This document shows positions 26,605 to 37,013 of a stretch of DNA of 64,000 bases, piece by piece. The DNA lies in the NCBI RefSeq assembly GCF_011683915.1, contig NZ_JAAQPH010000024.1, forward strand, positions 1 to 64,000, written 5' to 3'. The stretch's first letter is position 1. Every line of letters starts with the position of its first letter. Below the pieces are notes generated by a model. It saw only the letters and a list, made by a program, of their open reading frames with translations, searched no databases and was not told the origin of the DNA. This stretch comes from Pelagibius litoralis (GTDB taxonomy: Bacteria; Pseudomonadota; Alphaproteobacteria; Kiloniellales; Kiloniellaceae). The translations under genes were made by a program, and so were the position numbers.

Positions 26605-27510
26605 TCACCGCGCCTTGACCGCGGGGTGCTCCTTCAGCCGCTCTGCGAGAAAGTCGAAGACGGCGCGGACCCGGGCGGAGGTCCGGCCGGTTTCCTTATG
26701 CACCACATGGACCGGCAGCAGGGGCGGGGCGTAGTCCTGCAGGACGATCTCCAGCTCTCCCGCTTCGACCTGCCTGGCGACCATGTAGGACAGCACGCGG
26801 GTGATGCCGAAGCCGGCGCCGGCGGCAGCGATCGCCATGTCGGCGTTGTTCACCTGCAGGCGGGCGCGGGGCCGGAAGATCCGGCGCTTGCCGTCGTGGT
26901 GAAAAGCCCATTCGCTGATCGCGGCGGCGGCGGTAAAGCCGATGGTGTCGTGCCCGGCCAGGTCGTCCGGCGTTTTCGGGCGGCCGTGCTTGCGCAGATA
27001 GGCCGGCGAGGCGCAGAGCACCCGGCCGATGGCGCCGACGCGTCGGGCTGAGAGTGAAGAGTCGCGCAGCTCGGCGATGCGCACGGCGACATCGATGTCT
27101 TCTTCCATCAGGTTCACCACCCAGTCGATCTGCAGCGTGGAGATCGACAGCTGCGGATGGCGCTGCAGCAGCTCCAGCACGATGGGGGCCAGCACCAGGC
27201 GGCCGAACAGGACCGAGGATGTGACGGTGACCCGCCCTTGCAGGCGCCCGTGGACGCCGGCGGCGGCAGAGTCGGCATCCTCAACCTCCTGCAAGATGCG
27301 CCGGCAGTCCAGCAGGTAGCGCTCCCCGGCGCTGGTCAGATGGACGCTGCGGGTGGTGCGGTGGAAGAGCCGGGCATTGAGCCGTCCCTCCAGTTCCGAT
27401 ACGGCCCTGGTCACCGAAGGCGGGGAAAGCCCCAGGCGCCGGGCGGCGGGGGCGAAGCCGGCCTCCTCGGCGACGGCGACGAAGACGGTCATGGTTTGCA
27501 GGCGATCCAT
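26605..27510 (-). CDS. LysR-family transcriptional regulator
   Basis: 301 residues with the N-terminal winged helix (MTVFVAVAEEAGFAPAARRL then SPPSVTRAVSELEGRLNARL) and a substrate-binding-like effector domain. It resembles the numerous LysR regulators that control neighbouring redox genes. It is divergent from the VOC plus flavo-iron-sulfur fusion operon at 27684, and a T-N11-A palindrome lies directly before its start codon, so control of that operon and of itself is probable. Confidence 0.9.
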   Translation of the reverse strand: MDRLQTMTVFVAVAEEAGFAPAARRLGLSPPSVTRAVSELEGRLNARLFHRTTRSVHLTSAGERYLLDCRRILQEVEDADSAAAGVHGRLQGRVTVTSSVLFGRLVLAPIVLELLQRHPQLSISTLQIDWVVNLMEEDIDVAVRIAELRDSSLSARRVGAIGRVLCASPAYLRKHGRPKTPDDLAGHDTIGFTAAAAISEWAFHHDGKRRIFRPRARLQVNNADMAIAAAGAGFGITRVLSYMVARQVEAGELEIVLQDYAPPLLPVHVVHKETGRTSARVRAVFDFLAERLKEHPAVKAR

Positions 27511-27511
27511 G

Positions 27512-27534
27512 ATTATTCCTATTTATGGAATAAT
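27512..27534. promoter_or_regulatory. LysR-type palindromic operator
   Basis: ATTATTCC (27512-27519), 7-base spacer, GGAATAAT (27527-27534) is a perfect 8-bp inverted repeat. It includes T-N11-A (27517 to 27529), the LysR-type consensus. It begins one base after the LysR start codon and 150 bases before the VOC gene. Binding would cover the regulator's own start region. Confidence 0.65.
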
Positions 27535-27683
27535 GATTTGCCGATACTACCTATTAAGTTGTCTGGATGAAAGGGCCATCTTTCTCTCCATCAGGCCGAT
27601 GGGCCGGATCTGCGGCACAGCCAGAGACTCCGGCCGACGGCCCCGTTGCGAGCCCCATTGCGAGACAGAGAGGAAATCCAATA

Positions 27684-28124
27684 ATGACCGCCGCTTCCCA
27701 ATCTGCCGATTCAGGCCTTTCGGGCCCCCTGACCCGGGGCGCCCACCATATCGGCCTGACCGTTCCCGACCTGCCGCAGACCCTGCGGTTCTTCACCGAG
27801 ACCCTGGGTTTCCAGCAGGTCGGCGAGAAGCCGGACTACCCGGCGGCGTTTGTGAGCGACGGCACCACCATGATCACGCTCTGGCAGGCGCACGATCCGG
27901 CGACCGCGGTGGCCTTCGACCGCAAGAACGTCATCGGCCTGCATCATGTTGCCCTGGCGGTAGAGAACGCCGCCGCCCTGGAGGCGCTGCAGGCGCGCCT
28001 GGAAAAGGCCGACGGGGTGGTCATGGAGTTCGCCGCCGAGCCGCTGGGCGAAGCACCCCTGCGCCACATGATGTGCGCCATCCCCGGCGGCATCCGTGTT
28101 GAGTTCATCGCCCCGGCCGCTTAA
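27684..28124 (+). CDS. VOC-family protein
   Basis: 146 residues with one VOC module: HHIGLTVPDLPQTLRFFTET at the first strand and HHVALAVENAAALEALQARL in the middle, ending IRVEFIAPA. Metal-ligand His and Glu positions (HHIGL, VEFI) are present. Start ATG 27684 follows AGAGAGG at 27667-27673. It is followed after 33 bases by the three-domain oxidoreductase in the same operon. It may be a lyase or dioxygenase-like partner of that enzyme; this is inference from context. Confidence 0.82.
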   Translation: MTAASQSADSGLSGPLTRGAHHIGLTVPDLPQTLRFFTETLGFQQVGEKPDYPAAFVSDGTTMITLWQAHDPATAVAFDRKNVIGLHHVALAVENAAALEALQARLEKADGVVMEFAAEPLGEAPLRHMMCAIPGGIRVEFIAPAA

Positions 28125-28157
28125 GGCGGCCTGACCGGGAAAACCGGAGTGAGAAAC

Positions 28158-30251
28158 ATGGACGGTGGCAGCAAGCTCAGCCCCTCACCCTTTCATGCGG
28201 GCGAACAGGCGGCGCAGGAACGGGCCGGGCTACGCGACAAGATGGAAGGCGTCGGCCGCCGTGTCATCCGTGACTATCTGCCCGATCAGCATCGCGCGTT
28301 CTATGGCCTGCTGCCGTTCCTGCTGGTCGGCTCGGTCGATGAGGCGGGGCGCCCCTGGGCGTCGCTGCTGGCCGGGCCGCCCGGTTTTCTTTCGACACCG
28401 GATGCCCGCAGTCTGGACGTCGCAGCCCTGCCGCTGCCCGGCGATCCTCTGAGCGATGGCTTGAAGGAAGGGGCGGAACTGGGCGTGCTCGGTATCCTGC
28501 CGGCCAGCCGTCGCCGCAACCGTCTGACCGGAACCGTGAGCGCCCTGCGCGATGACGGTTTCAGCATCGCGGTGGGGCAGAGCTTCGGCAACTGTCCCCA
28601 GTACATCCAGGCCCGCGCCGTCGATTGGCAACCGGCCGATACCACCCTTCTGGAGGTTGCCCGGCGCAATCGTTTTTCCTCGGCCGACCGCCGCTTGATC
28701 GCTGAGGCCGATACCCTTTTCATCGCGACCGCCAGCGGGCCGGTGGAGGGGGCAGCGCGCGGCGCCGATGTTTCCCATCGCGGCGGCAAGCCGGGCTTCG
28801 TCAAGGTCGAGGGCGCCGATACCTTTGTCTTTCCCGACTACAGCGGGAACTATCACTTCAACACGGTCGGCAACATCCTGATCAACCCCAGGGCCGGGTT
28901 CCTTTTCGTCGACTTTGAAAAGGGCGGACTGCTTTACCTCACCGGCTCCGCAGAGATCGTCTGGCAGGACGAGGCGGTGCAGGCTTTTGCCGGCGCCGAG
29001 CGGCTGATCCGTTTTCACCTGGAAGAGGCTGTCGCGGTTGAAGGCAGCCTGCCGCTCGGTTTTCGTTTCGAGGGTTTCTCCCCGAAGCTGGCGCAGACCG
29101 GCAACTGGCAGGAGGCGGAGGAAATCATTGCCGCCAACCGGGAACGCAACAGCTATCTCGACTATGAAGTGGTCGACGTCCTGCCTGAGAGCGAGGCCAT
29201 CACCTCCTTCATGCTGCGCCGCGCCGACGGCAGGGCGCCGGCGTCCTACGAGGCCGGTCAGTTCCTTCCCATCCGTCTGGATGTGCCCGGCCAGGATGCG
29301 CCGGTGACGCGGACCTATACACTCTCCGACGCGCCCGATGGCGAGCGTTATCGTCTTTCGATCAAGCGCGACGGGCTGGCCTCCGGCTATCTTCACGATC
29401 ACGCGGCAAAAGGTTTTCGCCTGCAGGCCATGGCCCCGCGCGGCAGGTTCGTTCTGGACCAGACCAGTGAGCGGCCGGTGGTGCTGCTCTCCGCCGGTGT
29501 CGGGATCACGCCGATGATGGCCATGGCGCGGCATCTCCTCAACGAGGGCGAGCGCACGCGCCGCTTCCGCCCGACGTACTTCATTCATGGCAGCCGCAAC
29601 GGCACGACCCAGGCTTTCGATGAAACGCTGCGGGCCTGGGCGCGGGACTACGGTTCTTTCAGGGCCCATATCCGCTACAGCCAACCGGGCCCGGCCGATC
29701 GCCTGGGTGAGACCCACGACAGCCAGGGTCACGTGGATATCGCTCTGCTGCAATGGCTGCTGCCGCTGGACGACTACGATTTCTATCTCTGCGGGCCCGC
29801 CGCCTTCATGCAGGGTCTCTATGACGGCCTTGTGGGGATCGGCGTGCGCGAGACCCGGATCCACTATGAATCCTTCGGGCCGGCGACCCTGCTGAAAAGC
29901 GCGGCGCCTGCGGTTTCGGCACCGGTTGAAGGGGAATCAGGTGAAGCGCCGGTAACGGTGCGCTTCGATACCGCCGACCGGGAAGTCTCCTGGGCGCCGG
30001 AAAAGGGCAGCTTGCTGGACTTGGCGGAAAGCGCCGGTCTTGCCCCTGCCTATGCCTGCCGTTCCGGCATCTGCGGCAGCTGTGCCACCCGCATCATCCG
30101 TGGCAGCGTCGATTACATCGAGGAACCGGTCGGGCCGCGCGGCGCGGACGAGGTGCTGATCTGCTGTGCGACGCCGCGTGCCCGGAAGGCGGGGCCAGAC
30201 GGCGGTGAAACCGGCTGCGGCGATGATGTCGGTGTTGTCCTGGATCTGTGA
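28158..30251 (+). CDS. Three-domain PNPOx-like / ferredoxin reductase / 2Fe-2S ferredoxin fusion oxidoreductase
   Basis: 697 residues in three parts. Residues 1-320 are a pyridoxamine-phosphate-oxidase-like FMN-binding domain (PDYSGNYHFNTVGNILINPR). Residues 330-570 are a ferredoxin-NADP reductase domain with the FAD motif TRTYTLSDAP and the NAD(P) motif LLSAGVGITPMMAMARHLL, plus LCGPAAFMQGLY. Residues 595-697 are a plant-type ferredoxin with Cys634, Cys639, Cys642 and Cys669/670 (CRSGICGSC and ICC). Electrons would flow from NAD(P)H through FAD and the cluster. ATG 28158 follows GGAG 28146-28149. The substrate is unknown. Confidence 0.85.
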   Translation: MDGGSKLSPSPFHAGEQAAQERAGLRDKMEGVGRRVIRDYLPDQHRAFYGLLPFLLVGSVDEAGRPWASLLAGPPGFLSTPDARSLDVAALPLPGDPLSDGLKEGAELGVLGILPASRRRNRLTGTVSALRDDGFSIAVGQSFGNCPQYIQARAVDWQPADTTLLEVARRNRFSSADRRLIAEADTLFIATASGPVEGAARGADVSHRGGKPGFVKVEGADTFVFPDYSGNYHFNTVGNILINPRAGFLFVDFEKGGLLYLTGSAEIVWQDEAVQAFAGAERLIRFHLEEAVAVEGSLPLGFRFEGFSPKLAQTGNWQEAEEIIAANRERNSYLDYEVVDVLPESEAITSFMLRRADGRAPASYEAGQFLPIRLDVPGQDAPVTRTYTLSDAPDGERYRLSIKRDGLASGYLHDHAAKGFRLQAMAPRGRFVLDQTSERPVVLLSAGVGITPMMAMARHLLNEGERTRRFRPTYFIHGSRNGTTQAFDETLRAWARDYGSFRAHIRYSQPGPADRLGETHDSQGHVDIALLQWLLPLDDYDFYLCGPAAFMQGLYDGLVGIGVRETRIHYESFGPATLLKSAAPAVSAPVEGESGEAPVTVRFDTADREVSWAPEKGSLLDLAESAGLAPAYACRSGICGSCATRIIRGSVDYIEEPVGPRGADEVLICCATPRARKAGPDGGETGCGDDVGVVLDL

Positions 30252-30310
30252 GGTTTCAGCGGGCTGCCCGATGGCCGTGCTCGGAGCGGGGTTGGGCAGC
30301 TTGATGCGGA

Positions 30311-30356
30311 CAGGGTGTCACCCCACCCCGGCCCTCCCCCTTCGATGGGGGAGGCC
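30311..30356. repeat. Degenerate family A repeat, copy 4
   Basis: CAGGGTGTCACCCCACCCCG leads to a hairpin GGCCCTCCCCC-TTCGAT-GGGGGAGGCC (30330-30355, one bulge). It keeps the CACCCCGGCCCTC module of family A but lacks the rest. It lies between the convergent 3' ends of the fusion oxidoreductase and ccrM and may end both transcripts. Confidence 0.65.
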
Positions 30357-30390
30357 ACAGGCTGGATGATTGTGGGCTTCGCGTGCCGCT

Positions 30391-31562
<1,172 letters not shown>

Positions 31563-31581
31563 AAGATGTTAGCGGACTTAG

Positions 31582-32241
31582 TTAAGGTTTGCTGGTGAGC
31601 GCGTCCCGCACTGGGCGAAACGAACGCCGATGCGCCGCCGTGATCCCCAGCCGGGCGATGCCGGCACGGTGCTCCGCCGTGCCGTAGCCCTGGTTGCGTT
31701 CCCAGCCATAGCCGGGATGCCTGAGGGCCAGGGCGGCCATGCCCCGGTCGCGGCTGACCTTGGCGATGACCGAGGCCGCGGCGATGGAGAGGGAGCGGCT
31801 GTCGCCCTTCACCACGGCGCGTGCCGGGCAGGCGAGGACAGGCGTCTGACGGCCGTCCACCAGGGCGGCGTCGGCGGATATCGAAAGGGCTGCGGCGGCG
31901 CGCTGCATGGCCAGCAGAGAGGCCTGCAGGATGTTCATCGCGTCGATCTCCTCGACGCTGCACTCGCCCAGGCCGATGGCGGCCTGTTCCGGCGGCAGGG
32001 CCTGCAGTGCCGCGAAGAGGCGCTCCCGCGCCTTGGCCGTGAGTTTCTTGGAGTCGTCCAGGCCGTCGCGCAGGCCGGCCGGCAGCCTCTTCGCATCGAG
32101 CCAGACGGCGGCGGCGACCACCGGCCCGGCCCAGGGGCCGCGCCCGGCCTCGTCGAGGCCGATCACTCTCAGGCTTTTGCGCCTGCCGGGTGGAGGGCCA
32201 AGGTCTCGCTGGAATTCCTGTTCGAGGGAAAAGTCGGGCAC
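31582..32241 (-). CDS. rnhB: Ribonuclease HII
   Basis: The 219-residue RNase H-fold enzyme cuts RNA in RNA/DNA hybrids and at single ribonucleotides in DNA. The catalytic motif is LDEAGRGPWAGP with Asp30 and Glu31; later acidic residues include those in LVDGRQTP and the KGDSRSLSIAAASVIAKVSR stretch that is diagnostic of HII. It is immediately upstream of ccrM. Confidence 0.96.
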   Translation of the reverse strand: MPDFSLEQEFQRDLGPPPGRRKSLRVIGLDEAGRGPWAGPVVAAAVWLDAKRLPAGLRDGLDDSKKLTAKARERLFAALQALPPEQAAIGLGECSVEEIDAMNILQASLLAMQRAAAALSISADAALVDGRQTPVLACPARAVVKGDSRSLSIAAASVIAKVSRDRGMAALALRHPGYGWERNQGYGTAEHRAGIARLGITAAHRRSFRPVRDALTSKP

Positions 32242-32312
32242 GGATGTTTCGGGCGAAGCAATCGGGTGTTGATCAACGGCGGACGGCTCTTCGCAGGCCC
32301 GGGGCCGCGGTT

Positions 32313-33710
32313 TCAGTCCGCCTCGGCGCCGCCGGGCTTTGCCTGAAGAACGTTTGCCGGGGAAGGCTGCGAAGGTTCGCCGCCATCTTGGCTTCTACGC
32401 TCGCGCGGCGCCACTGTCTTGTGGCCGACCAGCAGGCGGGCGAGCAGCAGGGCCCAGCCGCCGATGCGCCCGCCGGAACGGCCGAGGGCGCTGGCCTCCG
32501 GCCCCAGGGTCAAGCGCAGGGTCTCGCGGCCCGAGGTGATGCCCAGCAGGGCGATGCGGTGCAGACGGCGGGCGGCCTCCAGCCAGAACGGGCTGCCCAT
32601 CAGCGACAGCACGGTGACGGCCACCAGCAGGCGGTGTTCGTCCGGCGAGATGACGCCGACGGTGAGGCCGAGGGCGGCCAGGATAAAGGAGAACTCGCCG
32701 AGTTGAGCCAGCATGACACCGGAGAGGAAGGCGCGCGGCCAGGTTTCCCCCATCACCCGGATCACCACGATGTTCAGCGCCGTCTTCAGGATGGCCACGA
32801 AGGTGACGATCAGCACGACGATGCCGATGTTGTCCCAGATGTATTGGAGATCGATCAGCAGGCCGATGGTCAGGAAGAAGACCATCAGCAGCACGCCCTG
32901 GATCGGCGCTGTGTAGTGCATCATGGCCCGCCGGCTGGTGGAGTTGCCGATCACCAGCCCGGCCAGGAAGGCGCCGTAGGAGGCCGAGAGATCGAGCAAG
33001 CCCGACAGGGCGGCGGCGCCGAAACAGAAGGCAAGGCCGGCCAGCGGCGTCAGGTCGGCGTTGCGCCCGATGGTCTTGGCAAAGGGCAGGCGCAGGCGCC
33101 GGCCGCGGCCGAGGTAGACCAGCAGCAGAGCGAGGAAAGCGATGGAGAGCCCGATCTTGGCGACGTCCTGCAGCGTGATCGCGCTGCCCTCTCCGTGAAA
33201 GGCGCTGACCACCAGCATCATCGGAATGACGGCCAGGTCCTGGGCGATCAGGATGCCGATGGTGACGTTGCCGACGCGGGTGCCTTTTTCGCCGATCTCC
33301 TCCAGCATCTTGATGGCGATGGCGGTGGAGGACAGCGCGACGACGAAGCCCAGCACGACGGTCAGCGCGATCGGCCAGTCGAGATAGAAGCCCAGCAGCG
33401 ACATGGCGATGACGCCGGCGGCGATCTGAAAGGCGGTGGTCAGGACGGCGATGCGCCAGACCGACTTCAGGCCGCGCAGCTGCAGCTCCATGCCGATGAA
33501 GAAGAGCAGCATCAGCACACCCAGTTCGGCCAGCAGCTGGACCTGATCGCGGTTTTCGACGAAGCCGAAGCCGGAGGGGCCGAGCGCCGCGCCCGCCAGG
33601 ATGTAGCCCAGCAGGATCGGCTGGCGGAAGTAGCGCATGACAAGACCGCAGCAAAGGGCGGCGACCACGACGATCGCCAACTCGGTAATGCTGCTTGTAT
33701 GGCCCTCCAT
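32313..33710 (-). CDS. CPA2-family cation:proton antiporter
   Basis: 465 residues with about twelve membrane helices. Conserved segments are LGYILAGAALGPSGFGF near the start, ELGVLMLLFFIGMEL, STAIAIKMLEE and SYGAFLAGLVIGNS, as in KefB/KefC and RosB-like transporters. There is no cytosolic RCK/TrkA domain, so it is a short form. It exchanges monovalent cations such as potassium or sodium for protons. The C-terminal 70 residues are hydrophilic and low in complexity. Confidence 0.87.
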   Translation of the reverse strand: MEGHTSSITELAIVVVAALCCGLVMRYFRQPILLGYILAGAALGPSGFGFVENRDQVQLLAELGVLMLLFFIGMELQLRGLKSVWRIAVLTTAFQIAAGVIAMSLLGFYLDWPIALTVVLGFVVALSSTAIAIKMLEEIGEKGTRVGNVTIGILIAQDLAVIPMMLVVSAFHGEGSAITLQDVAKIGLSIAFLALLLVYLGRGRRLRLPFAKTIGRNADLTPLAGLAFCFGAAALSGLLDLSASYGAFLAGLVIGNSTSRRAMMHYTAPIQGVLLMVFFLTIGLLIDLQYIWDNIGIVVLIVTFVAILKTALNIVVIRVMGETWPRAFLSGVMLAQLGEFSFILAALGLTVGVISPDEHRLLVAVTVLSLMGSPFWLEAARRLHRIALLGITSGRETLRLTLGPEASALGRSGGRIGGWALLLARLLVGHKTVAPRERRSQDGGEPSQPSPANVLQAKPGGAEAD

Positions 33711-33830
33711 GACCCTTCTCTACTCTCCTGAACCGCCGATCCGCGCCCGCTCTAAGCGCAGGGTTAAGGTTTAGCAGGCCGCGGCTTTCAAAAGAGTGAA
33801 GGCTTGGGGGAGGGAGGGACGGATCGGGCC

Positions 33831-34955
33831 CTAAAGCAGCGAAAGCTGCTTTTTGTCGGCCTCGCTTTCCAGCTTGGGGGGTGTGAACTGGCTGCTATCC
33901 AGCGGCGCAGAGCCCCGGTTCAGGCCGAGCCGCTGCTCGGCCCGCTTGAAGCGCTGGCCCAGCAGTTCGGCATAGACGCCGGAACCGGACTGGCGCAGCC
34001 CGAATTCGGACTGATTGAGCCTGCCGCCCCGGGTGTCGCGGATCAGGTTCAGCACTTTCGATTTGCGGTCGGGGAAGTGGGCTTCCAGCCACTCCTCGAA
34101 GAGTTCCTTTATCTCCAGCGGCAGACGCAGCAGGACATAGCCGGCCGCAGCGGCGCCGGCCCTGGCCGCGGCCTCCAGCAGCGCCTCCAGCTCCTGATCA
34201 TTGATCGCCGGGATCATCGGGGCGGTCAGCACGCCGGCCGGCACACCGGCGGCATTCAGGGTGCGCAAAGCCTCCAGGCGCTGCGCCGGGGTCGGCGCTC
34301 GGGGTTCCATGACCCGCGAGAGCTTGCGGTCCAGGGTGGTGAGCGAGATCATCACGCGGACCTGTCTTTTGCGGGCCATGGGCGCCAGGATGTCGAGATC
34401 GCGCAGGATCAGGTTCGACTTGGTGACAATGGTCAGCGGATGGCCGGTGTCGCGCAGCACCTCCAGGATCCGGCGGGTAATCTGCAGCTTCTTTTCGATC
34501 GGCTGATAGGGGTCGGTGTTGGTGCCCAGCGCCATCGGCCTCGGCCGGTAGTTCTTGCGCGCCAGTTCCCGGCGCAGCAGCTCGGCGGCTTCCGGTTTGG
34601 CCAGCAGCTTGGTTTCGAAGTCCAGCCCCGGCGAGTAGCCGAGCCAAGCGTGGCTCGGCCGGGCGAAGCAGTAGATGCAGCCGTGCTCGCAGCCCCGGTA
34701 AGGGTTGATCGAGCGGTCGAAAGGGATGTCGGGCGAGGTGTTGCGGGTGATGATCGTGCGGGTCGCATCCCAGATCACCTCGGTCGGCCGGGGCGGCGGG
34801 TCTTCGCCGAAGCCCGCTTCGCCAAAGCCGCTGCTGCCCGGGTCCCGGCCCCAACCGTCGTCGACGGCGACCCGGGTGAAGGGCTCGTAACGCCCGCTGG
34901 CATTGCTGACGGCGCCACGGCCCTTCTTTGGTTTATCGGGGATCAGATCAACCAT
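33831..34955 (-). CDS. Radical SAM protein of the PA0069/SplB-like family
   Basis: 374 residues. The [4Fe-4S] triad lies in NPYRGCEHGCIYCFARPSH (C-x3-C-x2-C), followed by LGTNTDPYQPIEK and VTKSNLILRDLDIL strands. These are features of the PA0069 family, a relative of spore photoproduct lyase with no established substrate in non-sporulating bacteria. The C-terminal third is basic and variable. It is monocistronic. Confidence 0.87.
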   Translation of the reverse strand: MVDLIPDKPKKGRGAVSNASGRYEPFTRVAVDDGWGRDPGSSGFGEAGFGEDPPPRPTEVIWDATRTIITRNTSPDIPFDRSINPYRGCEHGCIYCFARPSHAWLGYSPGLDFETKLLAKPEAAELLRRELARKNYRPRPMALGTNTDPYQPIEKKLQITRRILEVLRDTGHPLTIVTKSNLILRDLDILAPMARKRQVRVMISLTTLDRKLSRVMEPRAPTPAQRLEALRTLNAAGVPAGVLTAPMIPAINDQELEALLEAAARAGAAAAGYVLLRLPLEIKELFEEWLEAHFPDRKSKVLNLIRDTRGGRLNQSEFGLRQSGSGVYAELLGQRFKRAEQRLGLNRGSAPLDSSQFTPPKLESEADKKQLSLL

Positions 34956-35064
34956 GTCCCGAGGCTAGCAAAGAGGTATGAACAAAACAAGAACATTTGA
35001 CTCTTTTTCAGAGCGCAAACCCAGGCTTCGGCTTTGTCACCAGCCTGTCAGTCGAGCAGTTCGG

Positions 35065-36186
35065 CTATTCCAGTAGTGCGGTCAGAGCGCCGGGCGTCAG
35101 CCATTCGCCGCGCATGCGTGCCAGGGTTTCGGGCCGCAGATAGAGCGCGACCCGCCCGGCGACATGGGCGATGAGGGCGGGATCGCTGTTTTCCGCCGAC
35201 CAGTCCTCAGTGCTGCCGGCCCGTTCCTTGAGGGCCGTTTTCTGTCTGGCCTGCTGCACCCGCCACTTGGCGCACCAGGTGATCGCGCGCAGAAACAGAA
35301 GGCGCCGCAGCGGCAGCAGCCAGGGCCGCAGCCGGTCGCGCCAGGCGGTGCCGGACAGGTCCGCGGCGACTGCCAGATAATGGGCGTAGAACCCGGCCAC
35401 CTCCCGGACGCTCAACTCAGCGGAAGTATCCAGATCCCAGGTGGTGGAGGAATAGACGGTGGCATGGGCCAGATCGATGCCCGGCGCGCCGTAGAGTGCC
35501 TTTTCCAGATCGACGATCACGGCCTCGCCCCGCCGATCGATCAGGAAGTTGCCGGGATGGGTATCGGTGAGCACCAGGCTGCGCGGCTGATCGCTTCGCG
35601 CAGCGGCGACCTCTGAGGCATAGCCCCGTGCCCAGGTCAGTTCCTCCGTCACTGCCGCCAGGCTTTCCGGCGCCAGTCCGGCCTGCGGCAGGAAGGCCGC
35701 CTGCGCCTCGATCTCTTTCAGCGCCCCGGTGACCGGATCACGGTGGTCGGCCAGGGGTGGGCAGTGCGATGCCGCCGGCAGCGGCAGGCTGTGGACCCGG
35801 GCCATGGCCTCGGCCAGCGCGGCCAGATCCTCCGGCAGGCGCGGGGGCCGCCCCTCGATCCGCTCCACCGCCAGGGCGCCCAGGGGAATGGCCGGGCAGG
35901 GCGGGATCACGCCATAGAGCTTCGGGCCCCGGCCGCTCAGGCTCACCCGCTCGAAGCAGGCCGCCTGATAGCGCAGATTGTCTTCGGCGTTGAAGGCGAA
36001 CTGGCTCTGCCGGGGCACCCGCAGCAGGACCGCGCGGCCGCCGATGCCGAAGCCCTCGATTGCGACGTGGTCGTGGGCCAGGCCGGTGGTGCGCAGCAGG
36101 CTCAGCTGGTTGCGTGCCAGCCCGGCGAAGCCCGGCAAGTGGCGCGCGGCGGCCTGCAGCGCATCCAGATCGGGTTGGTTGGGCAA
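35065..36186 (-). CDS. Aminoglycoside-phosphotransferase-fold kinase-like protein
   Basis: The 373-residue protein has a eukaryotic-kinase-like fold. The catalytic loop is LVLTDTHPGNFLID, with His-Pro-Gly-Asn in the usual place, and the magnesium Asp is in AVIVDLEKALYGAPGIDLAH. It probably phosphorylates a small molecule; nothing points to antibiotic resistance. It is divergent from the TIGR04283-type glycosyltransferase at 36303. Confidence 0.75.
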   Translation of the reverse strand: MPNQPDLDALQAAARHLPGFAGLARNQLSLLRTTGLAHDHVAIEGFGIGGRAVLLRVPRQSQFAFNAEDNLRYQAACFERVSLSGRGPKLYGVIPPCPAIPLGALAVERIEGRPPRLPEDLAALAEAMARVHSLPLPAASHCPPLADHRDPVTGALKEIEAQAAFLPQAGLAPESLAAVTEELTWARGYASEVAAARSDQPRSLVLTDTHPGNFLIDRRGEAVIVDLEKALYGAPGIDLAHATVYSSTTWDLDTSAELSVREVAGFYAHYLAVAADLSGTAWRDRLRPWLLPLRRLLFLRAITWCAKWRVQQARQKTALKERAGSTEDWSAENSDPALIAHVAGRVALYLRPETLARMRGEWLTPGALTALLE

Positions 36187-36302
36187 AGTCTCTTTCCGCG
36201 GTTTTCCTTTGGGCAGGGACGGCTAGCACGCCAATCGCGCGGCGCAAAATCACGAAATCTTGGTTTCCGCCGCCGCCGGCATTCCATGCTACATCCTGGC
36301 GC

Positions 36303-37013
36303 ATGACCGCATCAGCCCCAACGCTCTCGGTGGTGATCCCCAGCCTCGATGCCGCCGCAACCCTGCCGGCGGGCCTGGCGGCTTTGGCGGAGGCGCGGGC
36401 GCGCGGGCTGCTGGGCGAGGTGATCATCGCAGAGGCCGGCGACAGCGCGGCCACCGGCAGATTGGCCGCCGCGGCAGACGCAAGGGTCATCGCTTCGCCG
36501 GTCGGACGGGGTCTTCAGTTGCAAGCCGGGGCGGAGGCCGCCGGGGGCGACTGGCTGTTGTTCCTCCATGCCGACACCGTGCTGCAGAGCGGTTGGTCAC
36601 AGGAAGTGGCCGGTTTCCTCGCGGGTGAAGGGGCGGACCGGCGCGCCGCCGTTTTCCGTTTCGCGCTGGACGACCCGGCGCCGCAGGCGCGGCACATCGA
36701 GCGGCTGGCGAACTGGCGCAGCCGCCGCCTGGGCCTGCCTTACGGCGACCAGGGCCTGCTGATCAGCCGCAGGCTCTATGACCACCTTGGCGGCTTTCGT
36801 CCGTTGGCGCTGATGGAGGATGTGGACATTCTGCGCCGTCTGGTCCGCCGCCAGGGACGGCACAATCTGGTGATGCTCGACGCTGCCGCCGTGACCTCGG
36901 CGGTTCGTTACCGGCGGGGCGGCTGGCTGCTGCGGCCGCTGCGCAACCTTTCAATTCTCTCGCTCTACTTCGCCGGGGCGCCGCCGCGCCTGCTGGCGCG
37001 GCTTTACGGTTAG
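36303..37013 (+). CDS. GT2-fold glycosyltransferase, rSAM/selenodomain-associated transferase 2 type
   Basis: 236 residues of a GT-A fold. The start LSVVIPSLDAAATLPAGLAA, the DxD-like LLFLHADTVLQSG and the acceptor loop GDQGLLISRRLYDHLGGFRP agree with the TIGR04283 family. Such genes occur beside a TIGR04282 partner, as here at 37140, and some are named as arsenosugar-biosynthesis enzymes. Start ATG 36303. The stop TAG (37011-37013) adjoins the family B repeat. Confidence 0.8.
   Translation: MTASAPTLSVVIPSLDAAATLPAGLAALAEARARGLLGEVIIAEAGDSAATGRLAAAADARVIASPVGRGLQLQAGAEAAGGDWLLFLHADTVLQSGWSQEVAGFLAGEGADRRAAVFRFALDDPAPQARHIERLANWRSRRLGLPYGDQGLLISRRLYDHLGGFRPLALMEDVDILRRLVRRQGRHNLVMLDAAAVTSAVRYRRGGWLLRPLRNLSILSLYFAGAPPRLLARLYG

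Noticed and set aside
31563-31590. CtrA-box-like TTAAC sequence before ccrM
   Set aside because: The half sites TTAAC and CTAAC are present on the minus strand, but their spacing does not fit TTAA-N7-TTAAC, and one half overlaps the rnhB end.
35065-36186. Aminoglycoside resistance gene
   Set aside because: The kinase fold is shared by many small-molecule kinases; there is no close likeness to known resistance enzymes and the context is metabolic.
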